A DNA stretch of 52,645 nt from DAOUFU01 sp034429275 (GTDB lineage Bacteria > Chloroflexota > Anaerolineae > Aggregatilineales > Aggregatilineaceae): the NCBI GenBank assembly GCA_034429275.1, contig DAOUFU010000172.1, positions 1 to 52,645 of the forward strand, given 5' to 3'. Made by a program: the position numbers and the translations under genes. Shown here one piece after another: positions 31,874 to 40,200 of the stretch. Every line of letters begins with the position of its first letter. The stretch's first letter is position 1. The notes under the pieces are model-generated. The model had not been told where the DNA came from, searched no databases, and saw only the letters and a program-made list of their open reading frames with translations.

Positions 31874-32632
31874 TCACACCTCGTAGATGGTGAAGTCTTC
31901 GGCCAGTTCCACCGGCCCGGCGAATGTAGAACGGGCTTCCTCCACCAGGGGGCGCGGATCGGTGTTCAGCACCTGGTAATGGATCAACACCAATCGTCGA
32001 GCATCTGCTTCTGTGGCCACCTGGCCAGCCTGTGCCGCGCTCGAATGCCCGAACCCTGCACCCGCCGCCTCGTGAATGAGCAGATCGGCGTGACGCGCCA
32101 GATCGACGATGGCAGGAACCGGCTCGGTATCGCAGGAATAGGCAACCACCTGCCCAGATGTTTTCACCTCGATGCGAAGGCCAATCGTTGGGATGAAATG
32201 GCGGGTGGGCCAGGCTGTGATGCGGAAATCGTCGTTGTCCAGCACCGGCACGGCGGGATGTTCGGGCAGCCGGTGATAGATCAGGGGGAAAAATCGCGGC
32301 CAGGTCTCGAACAAATAGGCCCTGCACATTTGCTCGACGTGGTGCAGGCAGTGGTGGAGTCCGTACACGTGCAAAGGTTCCTGGCGGCCCAGCAGCCACA
32401 TCTGCATCAGCAAAATGGGCACTCCGTACACATGGTCGGGGTGGAAATGGGTGAGGATCACATCGTGCAGGTCACCCGGCCCCACCCCAAACCGGTTAAG
32501 CCTGGCAAGCGGATTCGATGCGCAATCCACCAGGACACGGCTCCCGCGATCTCCCTCCAACAGGAAATGCGTATTATCATGATCGGCATCCGAAACTGCC
32601 GCTGCCGATCCCAGCACGATTAAGCGGGCCAT
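31874..32632 (-). CDS. Metallo-beta-lactamase-fold hydrolase (RNase Z-like)
   Basis: 252 residues of the MBL-fold superfamily. The metal motif THFHPDH (about 61-67) matches HxHxDH, with further ligands in PTRHFIPT, YSCDTEP and DLLIHEAAGAG and a last histidine in LVLIHYQVL. The pattern with VLGSAAAVSDADHDNTHFL at the start resembles the RNase Z/ArsR-associated arylsulfatase-like branch, so the substrate may be a phosphodiester or sulfate ester; it is not identifiable from sequence alone. ATG 32632. Downstream of it is a bidirectional terminator. Confidence 0.85.
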   Translation of the reverse strand: MARLIVLGSAAAVSDADHDNTHFLLEGDRGSRVLVDCASNPLARLNRFGVGPGDLHDVILTHFHPDHVYGVPILLMQMWLLGRQEPLHVYGLHHCLHHVEQMCRAYLFETWPRFFPLIYHRLPEHPAVPVLDNDDFRITAWPTRHFIPTIGLRIEVKTSGQVVAYSCDTEPVPAIVDLARHADLLIHEAAGAGFGHSSAAQAGQVATEADARRLVLIHYQVLNTDPRPLVEEARSTFAGPVELAEDFTIYEV

Positions 32633-32680
32633 GCGGTATCCTGTGATGATGTCCGGATTGTGTTAGTGGTATAGCACGAT

Positions 32681-34198
32681 TTACCGGCTCAGCACAAATT
32701 CGACAATGCGCGGCGTGAGAGAAACCTCCAGGATACCTGCTATGACTAAGAGGGGAAACACGATGCCCACGCCAATCTTCACGGCATCGGCCAGGGCGCG
32801 CAGCCATGCTTCACCCACGGTCATCTCGGAGGGCGGGTGTGTCACGATGCTGCCTAGACGCAGCGCCGCCGCCCCGGCGATCAAAATGGCGGGAACTTCC
32901 ACGATTCCATGGGGGATAACCGCCACTATGAAGGGCAGTGGGCTGAGACCCGATGCAGTAACCTGACCCATCATGAAGCCCAGCAGGGCGAACGGGACCA
33001 TGACCAGGATGAGCGCCATAACCCCGAACGTGAAGATGGCCAGTACCGTAGCAAGAATCAGCACGCGCGCATTTTGAGCAACGATCAGCGCTGCCATGTG
33101 CGGGTTATCGGCTCCCAGGTCGAACCAGCTTTGCAGGTTATCGAGCAGTTTTTGATCGCTCGAGTCGAAGGTGCTGAGATCGATCGGCCAGCGCCCGGCT
33201 GCCAGCCACCCGCCGATGAAGGCGACTACCAGGCAGAGCACGACTGCCGGCATCGGCTTGCGCAGGGTGCGCGCTGCGGGCAGCACACTGGTACGGTACC
33301 AGCTCACCAGGGTCAAACGCCCCTGGAAGGGACCCCGCACCTGTTGCCAGAAGATGCGCCACGCCCAGCGCAAGTTGAGCGTATCCAGGGCGCGCCCCAA
33401 CAGTTCCTCGCGGTTGAAGATGCGGGTGCCCATGCGGATCAACAGCATTACTGTGACGAGCAGGCCCAGCGTGATGAACCACAGCAGATAACGCTGGTGA
33501 GGCTGCACCATGATGAAACCTTCGAGCATGACCAGTATCGACATGGGCACGATGATGAAGCTGGCGAGCAGGTTGGCGGCGCGGGTCGAGGTGGTCTGGC
33601 TGGAGACCACAACTGCGCCGGTCACCATGACCAGTGCCTGCACAGTGGTCAGCAGCCCGATCTGGAACAGCAAAAGCGGTTCGGGACGCCAGCGCTGCGA
33701 CCCCAAAATCAGCCCGCCGACGTAGATGGCTTCACCGGTATAGCTGGCAGCAAGCGGCGGCAGCATGGCGGCAAAGGCTTTGCCCAGGTACAGCTCCGTA
33801 TTGGAAAGCGGCGTCGAGAGCAGCGGCTCAAGGCTGCGGCGCTCTTTTTCGCCTACGAAGGTTTCGAGCGCAATCACCAGCGAGATCGACACCGGGAAAA
33901 AGCCGACGATCATCGGCATGAGGGGCAAAAGTACCGGCAGCAGGTCCTGTTCAGCGCCCTGGTTTTCAAAAAAATTGGTGAAAAGGTGGGTCATGGCGTT
34001 TGCCAACAGCGGAAAGATCAGCGTCAGCAAAAAGATGGGAATCATGATCCGCCAGTCGCGCAGGCTGTCACGGACTTCGCGCCGCGTGATGATCAGGGCA
34101 TTGGAGAGAGTCAAACGCCAGCCGGGAGAAGGCGCGTCAATCTGCGGTGCAGCGATTCCCAGCGAATCGCGGTCAATTTGATCGGTCAGGCTCGCCAT
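32681..34198 (-). CDS. ABC-2 type permease fused to a SpoIIM-family membrane domain
   Basis: 505 residues. Residues about 30-270 look like an ABC-2 export permease (TRREVRDSLRDWRIMIPIFLL start, FVGEKERRSLEPLLSTPLSN coupling region, several membrane segments). The C-terminal part (about 310-505) carries a SpoIIM/DUF95-like pattern: NARVLILATVLAIFTFG, LLGFMMGQV and IPHGIVEVPAILIAGAAALRLG. SpoIIM is a membrane protein required in Bacillus sporulation, and homologues are widespread in non-sporulating bacteria. ATG 34198 overlaps the ATPase gene by 26 bases; alternative ATG at 34216. Forms the permease of an export complex with the adjacent ATPase. Confidence 0.83.
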   Translation of the reverse strand: MASLTDQIDRDSLGIAAPQIDAPSPGWRLTLSNALIITRREVRDSLRDWRIMIPIFLLTLIFPLLANAMTHLFTNFFENQGAEQDLLPVLLPLMPMIVGFFPVSISLVIALETFVGEKERRSLEPLLSTPLSNTELYLGKAFAAMLPPLAASYTGEAIYVGGLILGSQRWRPEPLLLFQIGLLTTVQALVMVTGAVVVSSQTTSTRAANLLASFIIVPMSILVMLEGFIMVQPHQRYLLWFITLGLLVTVMLLIRMGTRIFNREELLGRALDTLNLRWAWRIFWQQVRGPFQGRLTLVSWYRTSVLPAARTLRKPMPAVVLCLVVAFIGGWLAAGRWPIDLSTFDSSDQKLLDNLQSWFDLGADNPHMAALIVAQNARVLILATVLAIFTFGVMALILVMVPFALLGFMMGQVTASGLSPLPFIVAVIPHGIVEVPAILIAGAAALRLGSIVTHPPSEMTVGEAWLRALADAVKIGVGIVFPLLVIAGILEVSLTPRIVEFVLSR

Positions 34199-35126
34199 TG
34201 CGCTCCAACCCTTCATCTTCTTCGACGATCTGCAGGTAAACATCTTCCAGTGTGCGCGAAAGCTCGCTGAGCGTCACAATATCCAGGCCCAGGCCGGTCA
34301 GGCGGCGGATTACCTGGGGATTGACCGTGTGCGGATCGGCGGTGCGGTAATGCAGCCAGCCATCGCCCTGTGCCACGATCTCTACCATGTCGCTCAGTTC
34401 GTTTGCCGCGCCGTTCAGGTGATGGGCGAGCCGAAGCTCCATCAGGGGCAGACCGGCGAACCGCTGCGAAAGCGCCTGGAAAGTATCATTGGCGATGATG
34501 CGCCCCCGGCGGATCACAGCGATCCGGTCGGCAAGGCTCTGCGCCTCGGCCAGGTTGTGAGTGGTGATGGTGATCGTGCGCTCATCGCGCTGCAGGTCTT
34601 TGATGGCGTCGCGCACCAGCTTGGCGCTTTGCGGGTCCATCGCTGAAGACCGCTCATCCAGCAGCAAAACCGGGGGATCGTGCAGCATGGCACGCACCAG
34701 GGCCAGCTTTTGCTTCATGCCTTTGGAATATTCACCCAGGTGCTTGTTCAGGGCGTCGCCCAGGCCGAAATGCTCCATTAACTGCAAGGGGCGCTGGCGG
34801 CGTGCAGCAGGTGACAGGTGGTAGACGCGAGCGAAAAAGTCCAGGTATTCGATCCCTTTCATCCGCTCGTACAGCCCATGCTGTTCGGTGAGCACCCCGA
34901 CATGCGCGCGAACCTGGGTCGGCTGCTCAACAACATCAAACCCGGCGACACGCGCCCAGCCGGAAGTAGGCTGCAAGATGGAGGTTAACATGCGGACCGT
35001 GGTCGTTTTGCCCGCACCATTGGGACCAAGGATGGCAAAGATCGTGCCGGGTTCGACCGTGAAGGAAATATGGTCTACGGCTCGGAAGTCCTGGAAATCT
35101 TTCACCAGTTCGTGTGCTTCGATCAT
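34173..35126 (-). CDS. ABC transporter ATP-binding protein (NatA/CcmA-like)
   Basis: 317 residues: ATPase domain (1-220) with Walker A GPNGAGKTTT, signature EYSKGMKQKLAL and Walker B VLLLDERSSAMDP, then a 90-residue C-terminal domain seen in NatA-type exporters. After the Walker B glutamate there is arginine where proline is usual (LLDEPT); the catalytic glutamate itself is kept. Works with the ABC-2/SpoIIM fusion permease encoded directly downstream, so it is an exporter. Substrate unknown; drug, lipid or cell-envelope export is possible. ATG 35126. Confidence 0.94.
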   Translation of the reverse strand: MIEAHELVKDFQDFRAVDHISFTVEPGTIFAILGPNGAGKTTTVRMLTSILQPTSGWARVAGFDVVEQPTQVRAHVGVLTEQHGLYERMKGIEYLDFFARVYHLSPAARRQRPLQLMEHFGLGDALNKHLGEYSKGMKQKLALVRAMLHDPPVLLLDERSSAMDPQSAKLVRDAIKDLQRDERTITITTHNLAEAQSLADRIAVIRRGRIIANDTFQALSQRFAGLPLMELRLAHHLNGAANELSDMVEIVAQGDGWLHYRTADPHTVNPQVIRRLTGLGLDIVTLSELSRTLEDVYLQIVEEDEGLERNGEPDRSN

Positions 35127-35277
35127 GTGCTGCGTCGCTTTCTGTTGCTCACCGTGTGCCAGATGAACACACTTGCCTTCAATTTTATGTCAGCAGCTTC
35201 CCGAAATGTATCGCCTGTTGGAGCCGTTTGTGTGAAAAACTTCTGAAAAAACGGCTGTGGACGTGGAAAGAGTTGAT

Positions 35278-35313
35278 GCCGGGGCACAGCAGGATGAGAT
35301 AAGGTGCCCCGGC
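35278..35313 (-). terminator. Hairpin after lgt
   Basis: GCCGGGGCAC (35278-35287) pairs with GTGCCCCGGC (35304-35313), a 10-bp stem downstream of the minus-strand lgt stop codon at 35351. T-run is weak. A second weaker inverted repeat (AGCCGTTT/AAACGGCT) lies at 35223-35256. The gap 35127-35350 otherwise holds no gene. Confidence 0.5.
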
Positions 35314-35350
35314 GCGATGGTTTGTGTGCGGCGAGTGTGAAACAGGTGCA

Positions 35351-36232
35351 TCAGGTTGAGCGGGTGCGGCGCGACAGTGAAGCTTCTCCGCCTGGGCGGA
35401 TCGATTGCCGATGCCGCCAGAGCAGGGTCAGCAGCCCTACAATGGCCGCGCCCAGACTAAAGACCTGCGAGACGTTAACCCCGCCCGCTTCGGCGATCTC
35501 GATCCGCAAGAATTCAAGGGCGAATCGGGCCATGCCGTAGAAGACCATGTACAGCAGGATAAAATCGCCGCGCTTGAAGCGCTGGCGGTAGTTGAGCCAG
35601 AGTACCAGCAGCACCGCACACGTGAACAGGTTCCACAGCGACTCGTACAGGAACAAGGGGTGGAAATGGGTGAAACTGGCATATTCCGCTGGGGGATGCG
35701 CAATGTGTAAGCCCCAGGGGAGATCGGTGGGCTTGCCATACAGCTCTTCGTTGACGAAGTTGCCCCAGCGCCCAATCGCCTGGCCGAGCGGCACGCTGAT
35801 CACCGCCATATCCATCCAGGGCAGAATTTCCAGGTGGTTTTTGCGCGCATATAGGAAGACCCCCAGCGCCCCGCCTAACACAGCCCCAAAGATGGACAGG
35901 CCGCCGCTCCACAGAATAAACGGCCCGTCGTGCAGGTCGAAGGGGTGCGAGAGATACCAGGATGTGGTACGCCCGGCTTCGACCGAGGATACCGACGGGA
36001 ACAACACATGCCACACTCGCGCACCGATCACCGCCAGGATGACGACCCAGATCAGAGCGTTCGAGACATGGGCCGGGTCTTTGCCATCCCGCTTTGCCAT
36101 CCACATGACGAGCATCGCCGCTGCGATGATGCCGGTCACAATGATCAACCCATACCAGTGAAAGGTCGGATTGATGGTGAGGCCGAACAGATCGAATGGG
36201 CCGATTTCTAGCCCCTGTCGGTCGAAGGTCAT
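35351..36232 (-). CDS. lgt: Prolipoprotein diacylglyceryl transferase
   Basis: First step of lipoprotein maturation: moves diacylglyceryl from phosphatidylglycerol onto the lipobox cysteine. 293 residues with seven or so membrane segments. Lgt landmarks: FHWYGLIIVTGII near the N-terminus, WSGGLSIFGAVLGG, the signature GQAIGRWGNFVNEELYG, the HPLFLYESLWNL loop, and RGDFILLYMVFYGMARFALE. It serves the lipoprotein at 22359 and others. The start is ATG 36232, overlapping the phosphatidyltransferase gene's stop by four bases (ATGA), so the two are translationally coupled. Confidence 0.96.
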   Translation of the reverse strand: MTFDRQGLEIGPFDLFGLTINPTFHWYGLIIVTGIIAAAMLVMWMAKRDGKDPAHVSNALIWVVILAVIGARVWHVLFPSVSSVEAGRTTSWYLSHPFDLHDGPFILWSGGLSIFGAVLGGALGVFLYARKNHLEILPWMDMAVISVPLGQAIGRWGNFVNEELYGKPTDLPWGLHIAHPPAEYASFTHFHPLFLYESLWNLFTCAVLLVLWLNYRQRFKRGDFILLYMVFYGMARFALEFLRIEIAEAGGVNVSQVFSLGAAIVGLLTLLWRHRQSIRPGGEASLSRRTRST

Positions 36233-36861
36233 GAAGCATCTCCTTCATCGGACTCGTTAAGCAAACGGCGGACGTGCCAGATTCGCTGTGCAACGGTGAA
36301 GTGAGTGCCAACAGCCAGCACCCACAGGCCCGGCATAATCCAGCCGGTGGCCAGCATGATCAAAAGGATGACGACACGCTCCAACCGCGACAGCAGGCCA
36401 ACTTTGCAATCCACCTGTAACCCTTCTGCACGGGCGCGGGTGTAGCTGACCAACTGTGTGCCCAGCAGCGCCGCACCGCTCAGCAGCACCGCCCCCTGGT
36501 TCGACTGCCCCGCGTAGTAGTAGGCCAGTGCCAGAAAGATCAACCCGTCCGCGTACCGGTCGAGTGTAGAATCCCAAAACGCGCCGAATTTCCCCTGGCG
36601 GCGCATGGCGCGCGCAACGGCACCGTCGAGCGCATCCAGCGGCAGCCCGATCATCAGGATGACCGCACCCCAGAAAAATTCACCCTGGGCCAGTACCACT
36701 GCGGCGATGGCTACAATCGCGGTTCCGACCACGGTGATGATGTCGGGGTGGATGCCCCGCGTGTGAAAGAAGTGACCGAGACGTGAAGTCAGGCCGCCGG
36801 TCCATACACGCACCCTATCGGTAAACGTTTTGGGAGAAGACACAGGTTGTTTTGAAGTCAT
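36229..36861 (-). CDS. CDP-alcohol phosphatidyltransferase
   Basis: Integral membrane enzyme that makes phospholipid from a CDP-activated lipid and an alcohol. 210 residues with several membrane segments. The family signature DGx2ARx8Gx3Dx3D is complete in LDALDGAVARAMRRQGKFGAFWDSTLDRYADG (split over the motif). The alcohol (glycerol phosphate, inositol phosphate or other) cannot be read from this motif. ATG 36861 (MTSKQPVSS) follows GGGAAAG; the frame extends upstream without conservation. Coupled to lgt by a 4-base overlap, consistent with a lipid/lipoprotein pathway link. Confidence 0.92.
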   Translation of the reverse strand: MTSKQPVSSPKTFTDRVRVWTGGLTSRLGHFFHTRGIHPDIITVVGTAIVAIAAVVLAQGEFFWGAVILMIGLPLDALDGAVARAMRRQGKFGAFWDSTLDRYADGLIFLALAYYYAGQSNQGAVLLSGAALLGTQLVSYTRARAEGLQVDCKVGLLSRLERVVILLIMLATGWIMPGLWVLAVGTHFTVAQRIWHVRRLLNESDEGDAS

Positions 36862-36914
36862 GATACTTTCCCTGAGTGCAGTAGCTGAGAGACACCGTCC
36901 CGCAAAACTTGCCC

Positions 36915-36943
36915 TTGTCAAGCCCCACAGGGTGGGGTAAACT
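36915..36943 (+). promoter_or_regulatory. Promoter for tRNA-Pro
   Basis: TTGTCA (36915-36920), a 17-base spacer and TAAACT (36938-36943), about 12 bases before the tRNA. Confidence 0.6.
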
Positions 36944-36955
36944 ACACATCGCTTT

Positions 36956-37030
36956 CGGGGCGTAGCGCAGCTTGGCTAGCGCGCACCGTTCGGGTCGGTG
37001 AGGTCGGCGGTTCAAATCCGCCCGCCCCGA
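36956..37030 (+). tRNA. tRNA-Pro (anticodon CGG)
   Basis: A full cloverleaf: acceptor stem CGGGGCG/CGCCCCG, D arm GCGC...GCGC, anticodon stem CACCG/CGGTG with loop TTCGGGT (anticodon CGG, proline), variable loop AGGTC, T arm GGCGG-TTCAAAT-CCGCC and discriminator A. CCA is not encoded; the bases after A are CAG, so CCA must be added enzymatically. It reads CCG codons. A good promoter lies directly upstream. Confidence 0.96.
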
Positions 37031-37162
37031 CAGATTGTACACCGCTTTCTGTCCTTTTTGGACTCCCATTTACCCCGTGCTCACGCTTTCAGGGCGTCAG
37101 GCAGCGGGGTTTTTGGTTATTTGGCCTCAAATCATCCGCTCGTGGTGATTCAAATTGGTCCC

Positions 37163-37195
37163 CAAAAGCGCAGGCCGCGCTCAGCACGGCCTGCG
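37163..37195 (-). terminator. Intrinsic terminator after the alpha-2-macroglobulin gene
   Basis: CGCAGGCCG (37169-37177) pairs with CGGCCTGCG (37187-37195). On the minus strand the hairpin is followed by CTTTTGGGG, so it can end transcription after the stop codon at 37238. Confidence 0.75.
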
Positions 37196-37237
37196 GTGAT
37201 GTATGGGGGATGCCTGTTGGCGGAAGGCCCTGGCGGC

Positions 37238-40200
37238 TTACTCCGCTGGCGTCACGGTGAACAGCGTGCCCGCGCCCCGACCGAAGACTTCGGGGAAGTA
37301 GAACGCGTAGCCATGGCTCGGCATCGTCTGGAATTCGCCGGGCACACTGGCCTGTACCTGGTAGGTATAGACATACGTACCGCGCGGCAGAAAATCGGCA
37401 TAGAGGTTCACTTTTTCGTCGCGCATCTCGGTGTGATCCCATACCCACCAGCCCCAATACCAAAACGGATCGTAAGTCGGGCGGATGGTCGGCGTTTCGC
37501 TGAGCTGGCTGGTCGTCAGCAGCGAGGTGTTGACCGGCTCGGTCCCTGCCGGGATCGGGTCTTCAAGCACGAAGTAGTAGATTTCCTGCGAGAGGTTGAT
37601 GGTCACGCGCACAGTGATCACATCGCCTACTTTGGCCTGGGTGATCGGGTCGCCGTTGGCCGAGAAGTATTCGCGTGTCACGCTCAGGCCCCGGCTGATC
37701 GGTTTGGCCTCCGAGGCCCACAGCCGCGTCTTCAGATGTGCGGTGTAGTAGAGCACCCCCTCGCCCTCGCCACGAATGAGCGTCAGGCGGTTGATCTCGT
37801 CTTTCAGCAGATCGCTCACGGCCACACGCAAGACTTTGCCTTCGCGCACGGTGTCCGGTGTCACAGTACCTTCGCCCAGCAGATCGCCGTTGAGAGTCAC
37901 GGCGTAGTCATAGTTGCCCTCCAGTTCCCCGCTGGCCACCATCCAATCAGTCAGCCCCATGACAGCCCAGGCGGTTTCCTGAGTGGTTGGCCAGTGATCG
38001 CCCTGGCGAGCTACCATCAGCCAGCGCACGACATTGGGCAGCAGGTCGTGGTTGGGCTGGACTCGTGCCAGGGCGCTGAGGGCCAGGGCCGTTGTGCGCG
38101 TGTCACTGCTCCAGTTCCACCAGTCGAGTTCGGCTTCTTCCCAGTGGGCGCCGGTGGCCGAGAGGATCGCGCCGCTTTGCAGATCGCTGATCAGTTGGGT
38201 GATGGCTGGCGCTTCGGGGTTGACCTCGTGATAGGCCATGAGCAGGAAAGCGCGCGCCCAGTAATCCATTTCCAGGCGATATTCGAGCAGTACATCCAGG
38301 TCGCGCTGCGAAGCGTAGCCGCCGCGCCCCAGCACATACGCATAGAAGGCCAGGCGGTTGAGGCGATAGGCCGGTGTATCGGTGTTCGGACGTTCGGACT
38401 GGCTGCGGACGAAGTTCACTGCCCGGTCGATCATGCTGGTATCGAAGTCGAAACCGGCGTCGCGGGCTTCGATCAAGCCCAGCGCGGCGTAGGCAGTGAC
38501 GTAGGGATTGCTCTCCATGCGGGCGAACCAGCCCCACCCGCCGTCGGGGTTCTGTTCTTTGGCCAGCCGGTCCAGCGCATAATCGAGCGCCGCGCGCAGG
38601 TTGGCTTCAAGCTCCGGGTCGTCGATGCCCAACCCGCGCAGGGCGCGGAAGGTGATGATATTGGGCAGGAAGCGGCTCACTGTCTGCTCGATGCACTGGT
38701 GCTCATAGTTGCGCAGGTAGTCCAGGGCATCAATGGTCGTGGCGGCCAGCGAGGGGTCCACCTTGATGGTCAGCTCGCCCTGGTCCACATCCAGGCGCGG
38801 CGGCAGGCTGATAGCCTCGGTGCGCGCGCCCTCGGTGCGGAGCACGCCACCTGTCCCGACTGTATCCGGGGCGGTGTAGCGGTACACCGGGATCGTACCC
38901 TCTGGCCCGGTAGCCAGGGTGGGCTTGCTGGCATCCGAAAAACCATCCGCGCCAATGGCGTAGAAGGTCAGGTCCACATAGGGCACGTCTTCCACCACGA
39001 CCACCCATTCGGCACGGGCGCGCTGCCCGGCAGGGATGGTGATCGACTGGGTGGAATCGCTTTCAAACGTCACGCCGGAGGCTTCCAGGGTGGCCTGGAC
39101 GGTTTGTGGACTGTCGGTGTTGTTGTTGATCACCGAGGCCAGCGTCACGCGGTCGCCCACAACGAAGAAGCGCGGCGCGACCGGGCGAGTGAGCAGCGGG
39201 AGCGTGCTCATCACGTCAACGGTAGTATCGCCCACCTGGGTCGCAGTGGTGAGGCCGCGCGCGTCTACGCGCCAGGTCGTCAGGTTATCCGGCAGGGTGA
39301 GCGTGATGCTCGCCCGACCGGTCGCATCGGTCACAAGGTGAGGCGACCACAACGGCGTCTGTCGGAAGTCTTGACGGACGGTCACTTCGGGTTGAGATGG
39401 GCCACCCCCTGTCACGGGCATAGCTGCCATTTCGGCCACTACCATGCCATCGGCCATATCCATCGCGCCGCCGAGGGTCGCTGTCGGCATGGCTGAGGGA
39501 GTCTGAGCATAGAGCCGCTCGCGGTTTTCCTGCTCTTTCAACAGCTCGTCGATCATAGTGTCGAGCAGCGCCGAAAGTGCCACGCCGGTATCCACGTACA
39601 GACCCTGCTGTCCATAGAATGCGGACTCGATCGGACCGCTGTTGGGCGGCATCAGCGAGAGAATCGCCAGATCGGTGACCGTGATCCCCACTTCGGCGCT
39701 GACCGGCTCCCCGCGCGAGTCCACCGTTTTGACGTCCAGGGTGACGGTATCGCCAGGCTGGGCGCGCGTGGCCGACGGCGTGACGGTGACCTCAATGCGC
39801 TGGTTGACGGGCGTCACGTTCAGCGTGATCTGGCCCACTTTGTAGGAAGGATTCAGGTTCTCTTCGTCGGTGCCTTTCATCAAGGTCGCGGTGACATAGA
39901 CGGTTGGCACGTGCGCCTCGGTGATCGGAAGCTGGTAGATCAGGGTCGAGCCTTCCACGCGGAAGACTTCGGCCTGCTGAATGCCTGCGCGCTCGGCAGT
40001 CATCAAAACGTATGAGACGCCGGAGAAGGGGATGGGGACCAGGATCTCGGCAGTTTGACCGGCTTCGTAGCTGTCCTGGTTAGCGATCAGGTCGATGGTA
40101 TCGCTCGGCTCCCCCCACCATACGGAGGTTTGCCCGGTGACCCAGAAGCGCATCGTGCTGCTGTTGACCCGCTCGTATTCATCCCGGCTGACGGCTCGCA

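Noticed and set aside
32909..34270. Long plus-strand frame opposite the ABC permease
   Set aside because: Composition is low-complexity and antisense to a gene with clear transmembrane and SpoIIM patterns.
36998..39496. 832-residue plus-strand frame opposite the alpha-2-macroglobulin gene
   Set aside because: It begins inside the tRNA and lies entirely antisense to the alpha-2-macroglobulin frame, which has signal peptide, thioester motif and typical domains.
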